DNA of 64,000 bases from JBHGYD01 sp041920415 (GCA_041920415.1 JBHGYD010000003.1:154451-218450); one strand, 5' to 3'; positions 42,359 through 52,342 are shown, numbered from the stretch's first letter. Numbers and translations: made by a program. The notes: generated by a model from the sequence alone, not told the origin.

Positions 42359-43714
42359 TTATTTCAGCTTATGCACCGCACTTATAAAAATATCCCCTCT
42401 TTGTTCAAAAGTTTTATATTGATCCCAGCTCGCGCATGCTGGCGATAACAAAATGATATCGCCTGGCTGTGATAATTCATAAGCGACAGGCACTGCTTTT
42501 TCCACATTATCGACATGATAAATCATTTCTATTCCCGCTTGTTTTGCAATGCGTTCTAATTTTCTAGCGGTTTGGCCAAATAAAATGATCGCCTTCACAT
42601 GATGCAAATAAGGGATTAATTCATCGAATTCATTGCCTCGGTCAAGTCCGCCTGCAAGAAGAATAATCGATTGATCCTCGAAAGCAGACAGTGCCTTTTG
42701 TGTTGCGAGTATATTCGTCGCTTTCGAATCATTGAAAAATTTTCTTCCGTTAATGGTAGCCACATATTGAAGACGATGTTTCACTCCGGTGAACGTTGTT
42801 AATACGTTGACAATGGCCTCGTTGTCTACACCTATTAATTTCGCAACAGAAACAGCTGCTAATATATTTTCGAGATTATGCTTACCAGGTAAAGCAATAT
42901 TAGCAATATCGATAATTTTTTCATTGTTCCAATAAACAGCGCCATCCTTGATGTATGCACCACGTTCTACTATTTGTGTCGTTGAAAATAATATTTTAGT
43001 GGCATTTGAAGTTTCCGCAAGTTCCATGACGATCTTGTCATCAGCATTCACAACCGCATAGTCGCTACTTGTTTGATTTTTAAAAATGTTTCCTTTCGCT
43101 TGTGCATACGCTTCTTTCGTCCCATGATAATCTAAGTGAGCGTCAAAAATATTTAGCAGCACGGAAATATGAGGGCGAAATTCTTCGATCCCCATTAATT
43201 GAAACGAAGATAGCTCTGTGACGACCCAATTGTCTGCATTTGCCGTTTTCGCTACTTCACACGCTACCGTACCGATATTTCCAGCAATCAGTGGCTTTTT
43301 TTCACCTTCTTTTAGCATTTCATAAATTAACGTTGTTGTCGTTGTTTTTCCATTAGAGCCGGTAATTCCAATGAATGGAGCTTCAGAAATTTCATAAGCG
43401 AGCTCCACTTCTGTCATAATCGGCAATCCTTTTTCCAAGGCCTTAGCAACCATTGGATTTGTATACGGGATTCCCGGATTTTTCACAATGAAATCAAACG
43501 GCTCATCAAGCAAATCGAGCGGATGCCCTCCGCAAATGACACGAATTCCCAGCTTTTCTAATTGTTGCGCTGCATCGTTTTCTTCAAACGGTTTTTGGTC
43601 ATTCACCGTTACATTGGCCCCTAGTTCATGGAGCAAGTTGGCAGCAGCAACCCCACTTTTCGCTAAACCAATCACTAACACACGTTTATTTTGATACATC
43701 GTCACCTGTTTCAA
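42359..43714 (-). CDS. murD: UDP-N-acetylmuramoylalanine--D-glutamate ligase
   Basis: MurD adds D-Glu to UDP-MurNAc-L-Ala in the cytosol. The 451-residue protein has the Rossmann N-terminus (V-L-V-I-G-L-A-K-S-G), the ATP loop G-I-T-G-S-N-G-K-T-T-T-T and the C-terminal D-S-K-A-T-N and S-P-A-C-A-S-W-D-Q motifs. The start is a TTG directly after the mraY stop (TAATTG), 9 bases from GAGGTG inside mraY, so the genes are coupled. Confidence 0.95.
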   Translation of the reverse strand: MKQVTMYQNKRVLVIGLAKSGVAAANLLHELGANVTVNDQKPFEENDAAQQLEKLGIRVICGGHPLDLLDEPFDFIVKNPGIPYTNPMVAKALEKGLPIMTEVELAYEISEAPFIGITGSNGKTTTTTLIYEMLKEGEKKPLIAGNIGTVACEVAKTANADNWVVTELSSFQLMGIEEFRPHISVLLNIFDAHLDYHGTKEAYAQAKGNIFKNQTSSDYAVVNADDKIVMELAETSNATKILFSTTQIVERGAYIKDGAVYWNNEKIIDIANIALPGKHNLENILAAVSVAKLIGVDNEAIVNVLTTFTGVKHRLQYVATINGRKFFNDSKATNILATQKALSAFEDQSIILLAGGLDRGNEFDELIPYLHHVKAIILFGQTARKLERIAKQAGIEMIYHVDNVEKAVPVAYELSQPGDIILLSPACASWDQYKTFEQRGDIFISAVHKLK

Positions 43715-44689
43715 TTAAATCCACACCTCTATATAAATTCCGAGCATTGCAAAAAGTAAGCCAACCGTCCAAAACGTGACGACAACACGCCATTCAGACC
43801 AACCGATTAGCTCATAGTGATGATGCAATGGACTCATGCGAAATACTCGTTTTCCTGTTGTTTTAAATGAAATGACTTGAATAATGACAGATAATGTTTC
43901 AATAACAAATACCCCACCGATAATGACAAGCAAAATTTCTAGCTTCGTCAAAATCGCGACAGTAGCAATCGCTCCACCTAACGCAAGCGAACCCGTATCC
44001 CCCATAAATACTTTAGCTGGATGGGCATTAAACACAAGAAAACCGAGGACAGCTCCAACAACTGCCACGCTAAAAATGGCAACATCATATTGCTGTTGGT
44101 TCCAAGCGAGTACAGCATAAGCACCAAATGCAATCGCGGCCGTGCCCGCTAACAAGCCATCCAACCCATCGGTTAAATTGACAGCATTCGAACCGCCGAC
44201 CAGCATAAAAATAAGCAACAAAATATAGCCCCATCCTAAATCAAATGACATATTCGTCCCAGGAATATGCAAGACAGTAGAAAAATCGTTTTGTTGATAA
44301 ACAATGTAAAAGACAAGCGCGATCACCAGTTGACCCACTAATTTTTGTTTGCTCGTTAATCCGAGATTGCGCTTCATGACGACTTTAATAAAGTCATCTA
44401 AAAAACCGAGTAAGCCATAGCCAACCGTCACAAACAACAACAAATATGTTTCGACCGTTAGGCTAGCAAATTTCTTCGTCATAAAAAGTGTTGTTAACAC
44501 AATCGATAGTAAAATCATAATTCCCCCCATCGTTGGGGTACCTGATTTTTTTTGATGCGATTTCGGACCTTCTTCGCGTATACTTTGCCCGAACTTTAAC
44601 CTTCTTAGGAATGGAATAAAAATGGGCGATAATAACACAGTAATGAAAAAGGCCATTACAATCGTGAACACAATGACTTGCTCTAGCAT
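43715..44689 (-). CDS. mraY: Phospho-N-acetylmuramoyl-pentapeptide transferase
   Basis: MraY makes lipid I by moving phospho-MurNAc-pentapeptide to undecaprenyl phosphate. The 324-residue protein has about ten membrane helices. It carries the catalytic Asp-rich loops (L-G-F-L-D-D-F-I-K; N-L-T-D-G-L-D-G-L) and F-M-G-D-T-G-S-L-A-L-G-G and P-L-H-H-H-Y-E. It overlaps the 3' end of the MurF-like orphan gene by 7 bases. Confidence 0.96.
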   Translation of the reverse strand: MLEQVIVFTIVMAFFITVLLSPIFIPFLRRLKFGQSIREEGPKSHQKKSGTPTMGGIMILLSIVLTTLFMTKKFASLTVETYLLLFVTVGYGLLGFLDDFIKVVMKRNLGLTSKQKLVGQLVIALVFYIVYQQNDFSTVLHIPGTNMSFDLGWGYILLLIFMLVGGSNAVNLTDGLDGLLAGTAAIAFGAYAVLAWNQQQYDVAIFSVAVVGAVLGFLVFNAHPAKVFMGDTGSLALGGAIATVAILTKLEILLVIIGGVFVIETLSVIIQVISFKTTGKRVFRMSPLHHHYELIGWSEWRVVVTFWTVGLLFAMLGIYIEVWI

Positions 44690-45147
44690 GACCGTTCACA
44701 TCCTTCTTTTCCTTGAGCACTGAACCATTTCTGTTGTAATTGTTTCAATTCATTTATTACCGCTATATCATATGAACGATTTTGTTCAATATGATGAGCA
44801 ACATCAATTGTTAAGTAAAATTTCGTCATTTCGTTGTTCTCCACTCTGTTCGTTTGCATATACGTTTGAACGATCGTTATTAATGCTTTTATCGGCGAAA
44901 GAACAAAAAAGACGGGGAAATCATTCGGGATATAATGTGGCAAATCCATCCCCTCTGGCCAAAGAGCTGCAATCGCTCCATGTTCAATCGCCATTTTTAA
45001 TTCCTCGTTCCCACCCATTAACGGAACAAATAATCCTTTTTCGGTTTGCCGATAAGGATCAACAAAAACGCAATGAAACTGAATCGTATCATCAGCAATT
45101 CCACGTGTAGAAGGGAATAATTGTTTAACAGCCTGATATGTTAACAT
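44683..45147 (-). CDS. Orphan Mur-ligase N-terminal (UDP-binding) domain protein
   Basis: The 154-residue protein resembles only the N-terminal domain of MurE/MurF. It reads V-F-V-D-P-Y-R-Q-T-E-K-G-L-F-V-P-L-M-G-G, then H-G-A-I-A-A-L-W, matching the substrate-binding block of Mur ligases (DSRxxxxGxLFvaxxG ... GAxAxl). The ATP-binding central domain and the C-terminal domain are absent; the last 60 residues are helical and unlike MurF. The gene overlaps both murE (7 bases) and mraY (7 bases), so it is an expressed part of the operon, not debris. Function unknown; it might bind UDP-MurNAc-peptides or modulate MurE. B. subtilis has no gene here. Confidence 0.75.
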   Translation of the reverse strand: MLTYQAVKQLFPSTRGIADDTIQFHCVFVDPYRQTEKGLFVPLMGGNEELKMAIEHGAIAALWPEGMDLPHYIPNDFPVFFVLSPIKALITIVQTYMQTNRVENNEMTKFYLTIDVAHHIEQNRSYDIAVINELKQLQQKWFSAQGKEGCERSC

Positions 45148-46613
45148 TGTGCATTCCGCTCCTTGATTGCTTCACGGGCAACAAGACGATCGTCAAATTC
45201 TAATACCTTGTCTCCGATTATTTGATACGTTTCATGCCCTTTTCCAGCGATTAAAATAACATCTCCTTTACTCGCTTGATGAATGGCATAACGAATCGCT
45301 TCTTTTCGATCAACAATCGAAATATATTCCTTTCCAACCACTCCATCTTCCATATCCTTCAAAATATCTTCTGGACGTTCAGAACGCGGATTATCTGATG
45401 TAAAAATGGCTACATCTGCATATTGTACAGCAATTTGCGCCATAAGTGGACGCTTTGTTCGATCGCGATCGCCTCCACAGCCAACCACAACATAAATCTT
45501 TCTTTTAGCGAATTGCTGGATCGTTTTTAGCACGTTTTCTAAACTATCTGGCGTATGTGCATAATCAACGATTACTGTAAAGTCTTGCCCTTCATCGACC
45601 GTTTCAAACCGACCTGAAACACCAGAAATCTCTTCAATTGCTTCCACAATAACAGAAAGCGGTATGCCTGATACTAAGCAGGCAGCTGTTGCCGCTAATA
45701 TATTATAGACACTAAATCGACCAATTAATTTTGTTTTGATGCGAACTGTTTCGTGTGGCGTTACAAGGCGAAAAACCGTGCCGCTTGGCGTCATTTCAAT
45801 TTCCTCGGCCATAATGTCGCTTTCTTTATCGATTCCGTATGTAATAACTGTTGCGGCTGTCATTCGTTTATATTGTTCTGAGGCAGGATCATCGTTATTA
45901 AGCACAGCAAACTTCGGACGTTCATGTTCGAAACGATTACCTAATTGAGCAAACAACAGTCCTTTCGCAAGACGATATTCATCCATTGTCCGATGATAAT
46001 CTAAATGATCTTGTGTTAAGTTCGTAAAAACAGCGACATCGTAATCACAACCGTGAACGCGTCCCATATGCAAAGCGTGGGACGATACTTCCATAATCGC
46101 TACTTCCACATTTTCATCGACCATTTGTTTGAATGTTTTTTGTAATACAAGCGATTCAGGAGTTGTGTTTTGGACATCATATGTTTCATAGCCAATTTTA
46201 ATATTAATCGTTCCAATTAATCCTGTCTTCTTTTTTGCCTTTCGGAAGATATGCTCTATTATATGAGTCGTTGTTGTTTTTCCGTTTGTGCCTGTCACTC
46301 CAATTAAATGTAATTGATGTGTAGGTTGTCCATAAAACGCATCGGCCAATACAGCCATCGCTCTTTTGCTGTCACGAACAATGATGACAGGAACTTCGAC
46401 GTCCACTTTTCGTTCAGCAACAATCGCAACAGCTCCGTTTTTTACCGCTTGTTCAGCGAAATCATGACCGTCTACGGTAAACCCTTTAATACAAATAAAT
46501 AAAGACCCTTTTTTCACTTGACGTGAGTCCATTTCAATCGATGTAATGGTGGGATTTTCCCCAACATAGGTAGTAAAATCGTGCAAATAAGAAAGCAACG
46601 TTTGCAGTTTCAT
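45141..46613 (-). CDS. murE: UDP-MurNAc-tripeptide synthetase, meso-DAP adding
   Basis: MurE adds the third stem-peptide residue. The 490-residue enzyme has the N-terminal UDP-binding domain (S-I-E-M-D-S-R-Q-V-K-K-G), the ATP loop G-V-T-G-T-N-G-K-T-T-T-T and the carbamylated-Lys region. The D-N-P-R motif (T-S-D-N-P-R-S-E-R) specifies meso-diaminopimelate rather than lysine, as in Bacillus. It lies downstream of spoVD after a terminator-like hairpin. Confidence 0.96.
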   Translation of the reverse strand: MKLQTLLSYLHDFTTYVGENPTITSIEMDSRQVKKGSLFICIKGFTVDGHDFAEQAVKNGAVAIVAERKVDVEVPVIIVRDSKRAMAVLADAFYGQPTHQLHLIGVTGTNGKTTTTHIIEHIFRKAKKKTGLIGTINIKIGYETYDVQNTTPESLVLQKTFKQMVDENVEVAIMEVSSHALHMGRVHGCDYDVAVFTNLTQDHLDYHRTMDEYRLAKGLLFAQLGNRFEHERPKFAVLNNDDPASEQYKRMTAATVITYGIDKESDIMAEEIEMTPSGTVFRLVTPHETVRIKTKLIGRFSVYNILAATAACLVSGIPLSVIVEAIEEISGVSGRFETVDEGQDFTVIVDYAHTPDSLENVLKTIQQFAKRKIYVVVGCGGDRDRTKRPLMAQIAVQYADVAIFTSDNPRSERPEDILKDMEDGVVGKEYISIVDRKEAIRYAIHQASKGDVILIAGKGHETYQIIGDKVLEFDDRLVAREAIKERNAQC

Positions 46614-46671
46614 CTTCGTTCATTCCTCTCGTTTGAATTCTCTTTGAAGGGAACGGTGAAAAACGGAAAAG

Positions 46672-46707
46672 AAGGGGCCCTCCAACAATCAGGCGATCGC
46701 CCCTTAT
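46672..46707 (-). terminator. Terminator-like hairpin between spoVD and murE
   Basis: Minus-strand stem AAGGGGC / GCCCCTT with a 20-base loop, followed by CTTTTCCGTTTTTC. It would partly uncouple murE from the upstream division genes. Confidence 0.6.
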
Positions 46708-46735
46708 CATCACACAACGAATCCATCATATTTCT

Positions 46736-48679
46736 CTAACGAAGGCTTGACGACGATTCTATTGGTTTTGGTCCCAAATAAATACGAACTGTTGCGCCTT
46801 CTTTCACTTTGACCCCTGGTTTCGGAGCTTGATCAATGACCTCTTCACCTTCTCCACTAACATCTAATTTTAAGTTAAAAAGTTGCTCTTGCAAGTCTTT
46901 TTTTGATAAACCTACTAAATCAGGAACTTCGACCATTTTTGGTTCATTCCATGCTCGTTCTTTTTCAATTTGACCTTTACTTGGTTTGACTCCAAGCGTA
47001 CGTAAACTGTCTTCCATAACTTTTCCAACAATTGGTGCAGCAACCACTCCACCAAATTGTACCGTTCCTTTCGGATTATCAACTGCCACATAAACGACTA
47101 ACTGTGGATGATCGGCTGGCGCAAAGCCAATAAAGGAAACGATATAGTTGTCTTGTAAATATCGACCATCTTTCGCTTTTTGTGCCGTTCCTGTTTTGCC
47201 GCCAACACGATATCCTTCCACAAAAGCCCCTTTCCCTGTTCCTTGAGCAACAACACTTTCAAGCGCATAGCGGATTTGTTTCGACGTTTCTTCGGAAATA
47301 ACACGTCGCTTGGCCTTTGGCATATTGCGGCTGACCACTTTTCCCGTCTCTGGGTCGACCCATTCTTTCGCGATGTATGGGGTATATAAAATTCCACCGT
47401 TAATCGCCGCTGAAACCGCAGCCACTTGTTGAATAGGCGTCACTGAAACTCCTTGACCAAAGGCAGTTGTCGCTTGTTCAACAGGACCGACGCGCTTCAT
47501 ATCAAATAAAATCCCCGTTCCTTCACCTTGTAAGTCAATGCCCGTTTTTTCGCCGAACCCAAACGCCTTTATATACTTAAATAGCTTTTCTTTTCCTACA
47601 CGTTCTCCTAATTCCACAAAGCCAGGGTTACACGAATTTTGGACAACTTCTAAAAACGTTTCGGACCCGTGCCCCCCTCTTTTCCAGCAGCGTAACGTTG
47701 CTCCTGCCACTTTTACATAGCCGGGATCATAAAAATGATCTTTTAATAAATTGACTTTTTTCTCTTCTAATGCAGCCGCTAATGTAATAATTTTAAACGT
47801 CGAACCAGGTTCATATGTGCTCCATACCGGTAAATTGCGGTTATATATTTCCGATGGAACGTTGCGATAGTTCGCTGGATCAAAAGTAGGTCGACTTGCC
47901 ATCGCTAGTACTTCCCCTGTATTCGGATTCATCGCAATCGCAATGATTCCATCGGGATTATATTTTGCTTCGGCTATATCTAATTCACGTTCCACAATCG
48001 TTTGGATGCGCGAATCAATCGTTAATTTTAAGTCTAAACCGTCTATTGGCGGTGTATAATGATCAGCCATATCCGGCATTCGTTTTCCTTTTGCATCAGA
48101 ATAAAATTGCACCGAACCTTTTTGACCGCTCAACTCTTTATCATAATACAATTCCAAACCGGTCAGCCCTTGATTATCGATGCCGGTAAAACCAAGGACG
48201 TGCGATAAATAACTACCAAAAGGGTAATATCGCTTTGAATCTTCTGCAATATACACTCCTTTTAAGCCAAGGGCACGAATTTCTTTCGCCTTCTCATAAG
48301 AAATTTTCCGACCTTCCGGAATGCGTTCAATCGATGTTCGCTTCGTAATATGCTTGTACGCTTTCTCGACAGGCATATTTAATACTTTCGCTAATTTTTC
48401 TGCTGTTTCAGCCGGGTTTTCCACTTGCCGCGGTACAACATAAACCGTCGGAGCGCTTATATTTGTCGCAAGCGGAACGCCATTGCGATCCAAAATTTCT
48501 CCTCGCTTCGGTTCAAACGGAATATTTCGGCTCCACGAATCTTTTGCCCGTTCTGTCAATAGATCTCCAAGAGCAAATTGAACATACCCTAAGCGAATAT
48601 CAATAATGGCAAATACAAGCACCCCGATGAGTAACACAATGGCAAGGCGTTTACGAACAGTGACGTGTGAAACGCGCAT
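46736..48679 (-). CDS. spoVD: Sporulation-specific class B penicillin-binding protein SpoVD
   Basis: This transpeptidase (647 residues) works with SpoVE in cortex peptidoglycan synthesis. It has one N-terminal membrane helix, a PBP dimerisation domain (about 45-200) and the transpeptidase motifs S-T-F-K, S-C-N and K-T-G-T. One C-terminal PASTA domain (about 570-630, V-P-D-L-V-G-L-S) distinguishes SpoVD from PBP2B, which has two. The ATG at 48679 is 10 bases after GGGAGG; the frame is open 12 codons further but without a site. Confidence 0.95.
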   Translation of the reverse strand: MRVSHVTVRKRLAIVLLIGVLVFAIIDIRLGYVQFALGDLLTERAKDSWSRNIPFEPKRGEILDRNGVPLATNISAPTVYVVPRQVENPAETAEKLAKVLNMPVEKAYKHITKRTSIERIPEGRKISYEKAKEIRALGLKGVYIAEDSKRYYPFGSYLSHVLGFTGIDNQGLTGLELYYDKELSGQKGSVQFYSDAKGKRMPDMADHYTPPIDGLDLKLTIDSRIQTIVERELDIAEAKYNPDGIIAIAMNPNTGEVLAMASRPTFDPANYRNVPSEIYNRNLPVWSTYEPGSTFKIITLAAALEEKKVNLLKDHFYDPGYVKVAGATLRCWKRGGHGSETFLEVVQNSCNPGFVELGERVGKEKLFKYIKAFGFGEKTGIDLQGEGTGILFDMKRVGPVEQATTAFGQGVSVTPIQQVAAVSAAINGGILYTPYIAKEWVDPETGKVVSRNMPKAKRRVISEETSKQIRYALESVVAQGTGKGAFVEGYRVGGKTGTAQKAKDGRYLQDNYIVSFIGFAPADHPQLVVYVAVDNPKGTVQFGGVVAAPIVGKVMEDSLRTLGVKPSKGQIEKERAWNEPKMVEVPDLVGLSKKDLQEQLFNLKLDVSGEGEEVIDQAPKPGVKVKEGATVRIYLGPKPIESSSSLR

Positions 48680-48752
48680 ATAGTAGGAACCTCCCTTGTA
48701 ATAGGCTCGTTCCACTATATGCTTGTACTCTTCATTCTAGAACATTCCTTGC

Positions 48753-50969
48753 TTAATCAACCGGTTTGCCTTGCTCTTTTTTTCGTTTTGTTGTTTTTTC
48801 CTGCTCAATGCGCTCTTTCCACTTTTCAGGTTCATCGAGCTCAACAATTAAATAGTCGTTTGCTTTTACCACTGCTCCCGGACGGATATTTTGCGTGACA
48901 GCATATCCGTATCCTTTCGTACTCGGCTGTAGATGAAGCAACTCGGCGACTTTCATAATATCGCGTAGCGACCAGCCGCGAATATCAGGCATGGTGGCTG
49001 TCCCGTTTGTCTTTAGTACGACACGTTCGTGGTCAATCACGTCTTCACCAGCTGAAGGCAGTTGCGCCTCAATTTGTTCTCCATTACCGATCACGATCGG
49101 AGTTAACCCTTTTGCTTTTACATCTTGTACCGCTTCTTCGGTGGATAAACCAACATACGAATCAAGTTCAATTCCCTTTTTTCCACTTTTCTTTTCTGAT
49201 GTTTCAGAAGAAGGGCGAATATTTAAGTATTGCAAACTATTTTTCATCACACTATTAAAAATCATTGAAACCGGTGCCGCTCCTGTTTCCGTATAAGAAA
49301 GTTTCGGCTGCTGGACAGCCACATACATTAACAGTCGCGGATTTTCTTTTGGAGCCATTCCTAAAAAAGAAAAAATATAGTTGTCATAACCTATTAAATA
49401 TCCGCCTTTCGGAGAAGGAATTTGTGCCGTTCCCGTTTTTCCAGCAACACGATATCCTTCAATTTGATAAGGTCGCCCCGTCCCTTTTTCTGAAGTAACG
49501 ACAGTTTCTAATATATCTAATACTTTTTGTGCCGTTTCTTTCGTAATTGGTTCGCCTACTACTTCCGGTTTATGTTGAACGATTACTTTCTTTGTATCCG
49601 GATCAATAATGCGGTCAACGACATAAGGTTTCATCATTTTTCCACCGTTTGCAACCGCTGTTGCCGCTTGAATTTGTTGAATTGGAGTGACGGATGTTCC
49701 TTGTCCAAATGCCGTTGTTAATCTTTCAATTGGATATTTATACGCAATTTTACCAATCGCTTCCCCCGGAAGATCAATTCCTGTTTTTTCATTAAAATGA
49801 AACCTATGTAAATATTGTAAAAATCGATCTTCTCCTAATTTTTCTTTCACTAAAATCGCAAAAGCAACGTTAGACGAGCGTTGAACACCTTCGTTAAACG
49901 TAATTGTTCCCCATCCAACTCTATTATGGTCGTGCACTTCGTTTGGTCCGACTTTATAAACTCCGGAGTGATACAGCTCGTTCCCATTGTAGACTCCTTC
50001 GTTAATCGCTGCCGCCAGCGTAAATATTTTCATTGTTGAACCAGGTTCATACGGATAAGAAATGGCGTCATTTAAGTAGTTTTCAATATTGCGTTTGTTC
50101 GGGTCAAAACTTGGTCTTGTCCCCATTGCTAAAATTTCTCCTGTCTTCGGATTGGCAACGATCGCGATAATTTTTTTCGGTTTGTATTGCTTTTCGACTT
50201 GATTCATCGCATCTTCTAGAAACGTTTGAATTTTTTGATCGATTGTTAAATATACATTATCGCCATTATCCGGAGGAATGATCCTTTCCTTCGTATCAGG
50301 CAAGCGAAAGCCATCCTTATCTCCTTGAAACACGACATATCCGTCTTTTTCGCGCAAATATCGATTTAAACTTTTTTCAAGCCCCATCATTCCAACCGTT
50401 TTGCTATTGTTTTCGTCCGTTTTTTGTGCATAGCCGATGACATAGGAAGCAAATGTCCCATTTGGATAAAATCGCTTCGTATCACGGATAAATCCAATCC
50501 CTGGTAACTTCAACGCTTCAATTTTTTTCTTGAGATCATAACTAATATTGCGACCATGAGTGCCAAACTCAACTTGCTTTGCCTTCTTTTTTAAAATTCT
50601 CTCGACTTCGCTGACATCCATTTTTAAAAGAGGAGCTAACTTTTTCGCCGTCATTTCCGGGTCAACGACATGCTTCGGATCGTTCGGGTCAATCGTCATT
50701 TTTGGATCTAGCACTGCGACCACTGTATAAGAAGGCGTATCTTCCGCAAGTACTTCTCCGTTCCGGTCAAAAATCGTACCACGCCTTGCTTCAATCGTTC
50801 GTTTTTGCTTATATTTCTCCTCTGCCTTCACCGCTAACACTTGTCCATCGGCTACTCCTGTTGCTTGCAATTCGACAAAACGGAAAAATAATACAAAAAA
50901 GAGCAGGCTAAATGCAAAAAACAACAATGCTGCTCCTTTATGTGTATTCTTATGTTTTTTATGCACCAT
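48753..50969 (-). CDS. pbpB: Class B penicillin-binding protein 2B
   Basis: PBP2B is the essential septal transpeptidase. The 738-residue protein has one membrane helix (about 13-33), a pedestal domain, the active-site motifs S-T-M-K, S-S-N and K-T-G-T, and two C-terminal PASTA-type repeats (about 595-705). The basic C-terminal tail is Lys/Glu rich. It begins directly after ftsL, within its ribosome-site distance, as in the B. subtilis dcw cluster. Confidence 0.95.
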   Translation of the reverse strand: MVHKKHKNTHKGAALLFFAFSLLFFVLFFRFVELQATGVADGQVLAVKAEEKYKQKRTIEARRGTIFDRNGEVLAEDTPSYTVVAVLDPKMTIDPNDPKHVVDPEMTAKKLAPLLKMDVSEVERILKKKAKQVEFGTHGRNISYDLKKKIEALKLPGIGFIRDTKRFYPNGTFASYVIGYAQKTDENNSKTVGMMGLEKSLNRYLREKDGYVVFQGDKDGFRLPDTKERIIPPDNGDNVYLTIDQKIQTFLEDAMNQVEKQYKPKKIIAIVANPKTGEILAMGTRPSFDPNKRNIENYLNDAISYPYEPGSTMKIFTLAAAINEGVYNGNELYHSGVYKVGPNEVHDHNRVGWGTITFNEGVQRSSNVAFAILVKEKLGEDRFLQYLHRFHFNEKTGIDLPGEAIGKIAYKYPIERLTTAFGQGTSVTPIQQIQAATAVANGGKMMKPYVVDRIIDPDTKKVIVQHKPEVVGEPITKETAQKVLDILETVVTSEKGTGRPYQIEGYRVAGKTGTAQIPSPKGGYLIGYDNYIFSFLGMAPKENPRLLMYVAVQQPKLSYTETGAAPVSMIFNSVMKNSLQYLNIRPSSETSEKKSGKKGIELDSYVGLSTEEAVQDVKAKGLTPIVIGNGEQIEAQLPSAGEDVIDHERVVLKTNGTATMPDIRGWSLRDIMKVAELLHLQPSTKGYGYAVTQNIRPGAVVKANDYLIVELDEPEKWKERIEQEKTTKRKKEQGKPVD

Positions 50970-50975
50970 TCCTCA

Positions 50976-51332
50976 TCATTCCTGTACGACTTTCACATTA
51001 TTTTCATTCAACGAAAGACCTAACTCTTTCGCTTTTTCTAAAATTCGTTCATACGTACTTAATTGTTGCACTTCAACATATAAGTCATTATTATGCTTTT
51101 TTTGTTCGTCAATAGCTTCTTCAAGTTGTTGAATGTCTTTATTGACATGATAGATCGCAACTTGATTAGAAACAATTTTGATAGATGCATAAGTAGCAAA
51201 TAAAAGAAACGATACAAAAACAATTTTTTCCCCGAGCGTAAAACGGATTTTCAACTTCCGTTTTCGCTTTGTTTTTGGACGAATGGACTGATGTTGTCGT
51301 TGTTTTTCTTGAATTTTTACTGCTGTATTCAT
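50976..51332 (-). CDS. ftsL: Cell-division protein FtsL
   Basis: The 118-residue bitopic protein has a strongly basic cytoplasmic N-terminus (K-T-K-R-K-R-K-L-K-I-R-F), one membrane helix (about 35-52) and an extracellular leucine-zipper-like coiled coil (about 57-105). Its position between rsmH and pbpB fixes the identity, since FtsL sequences are poorly conserved. It forms a complex with DivIB and DivIC. Confidence 0.92.
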   Translation of the reverse strand: MNTAVKIQEKQRQHQSIRPKTKRKRKLKIRFTLGEKIVFVSFLLFATYASIKIVSNQVAIYHVNKDIQQLEEAIDEQKKHNNDLYVEVQQLSTYERILEKAKELGLSLNENNVKVVQE

Positions 51333-51350
51333 CGATTTCCTCTCCCTGTC

Positions 51351-52283
51351 CTATAGCTTTTCAGCGATGCGCAGTTTCGCAGAACGAGCACGATTGTTCA
51401 TCGCCACTTCCTCTTCTGAAGGAACGATTGGTTTTCTCGTAATCAGTTTTAATGTTGGTCGATACTCTTCTGGAATGACCGGCAGTCCCGGTGGAAGTTT
51501 CGGTCCTTCACAGGCCTCCTTGAATGCGACCTTACAAATGCGATCTTCAAGCGAATGAAACGTAATCACGCTAATTCTCCCGCCCGGTTTTAATAAATCA
51601 ATCGCTTGCGAAATTGCCTCTTTGAACGCTTGTAATTCATCATTGACCGCAATACGAATCGCTTGAAAAATTCGTTTTGCTGGATGCCCTCCGCTTCTCC
51701 GTGCCGGAGCAGGAATCGCCTCCTTAATCAATTCAACTAATTCTCCCGTCGTTTCGATGGGCTTTTGTTTTCGTGCTGCCTCAATTTTTCGCGCCACTTG
51801 TTTCGAAAATTTTTCTTCTCCGTAGTGAAAAAAGATGTGCACGAGTTGTTCATACGACCAAGTATTCACAATATCATACGCCGTAAGCGGTTCATCGCGG
51901 TTCATTCGCATATCAAGCGGTGCGTCGTGATGATAACTAAAGCCTCGCTCAGGCGTGTCTAATTGCGGTGAAGATACTCCTAAATCGAACAAAATTCCAT
52001 CCACTTCGTTAATGCCATGTTCAGCTAATTTCGCAGTTAAAAATCGAAAATTGCTTTTAATAAACGTCACTTGTCTTTCATAACGTGCTAGTTTTACTTT
52101 TGCGTGTTCAATCGCAACATCGTCTTGATCAAAAGCGAACAATCTTCCTTCTTCTGACAGCTGTGAGAGCAAATATTCACTATGCCCACCACCGCCGAGT
52201 GTACAATCAACATAAACACCATTCGGCTTCACCTGTAAGCCATCGACCGTTTCTTTTAATAAGACTGTCGTATGTTGAAACAC
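51351..52283 (-). CDS. rsmH: 16S rRNA (cytosine-1402 N4) methyltransferase RsmH
   Basis: RsmH methylates C1402 in the ribosomal P site. The SAM motif V-D-C-T-L-G-G-G-G-H-S, the D-L-G-V-S-S-P-Q-L-D block and the family stretch F-S-Y-H-H-D-A-P-L-D-M-R-M are present. About 310 residues from a GTG start at 52283 (V-F-Q-H-T-T-V-L-L) with AAAGGTGG upstream. The frame is open 8 codons further. mraZ, normally just before it, is missing. Confidence 0.95.
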   Translation of the reverse strand: MFQHTTVLLKETVDGLQVKPNGVYVDCTLGGGGHSEYLLSQLSEEGRLFAFDQDDVAIEHAKVKLARYERQVTFIKSNFRFLTAKLAEHGINEVDGILFDLGVSSPQLDTPERGFSYHHDAPLDMRMNRDEPLTAYDIVNTWSYEQLVHIFFHYGEEKFSKQVARKIEAARKQKPIETTGELVELIKEAIPAPARRSGGHPAKRIFQAIRIAVNDELQAFKEAISQAIDLLKPGGRISVITFHSLEDRICKVAFKEACEGPKLPPGLPVIPEEYRPTLKLITRKPIVPSEEEVAMNNRARSAKLRIAEKL

Positions 52284-52336
52284 AGTCTCACCACCTTTAC
52301 CTTTCATGCTGTCTATATGTAATCGACTGTTTATTT

Positions 52337-52342
52337 ATTATA
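52337..52342 (-). promoter_or_regulatory. Possible -10 box upstream of rsmH
   Basis: A perfect TATAAT (minus strand) lies 54 bases upstream of the rsmH GTG start in the 240-base gap after bshC, but no good -35 box is found at the normal distance. The gap otherwise holds the bshC terminator and no gene. Confidence 0.35.

Noticed and set aside
46685..46705. Palindrome GGCGATCGCC in the spoVD-murE gap
   Set aside because: It resembles the HIP1 octamer of cyanobacteria but occurs singly and lies in the loop side of a terminator-like hairpin; coincidence is enough.
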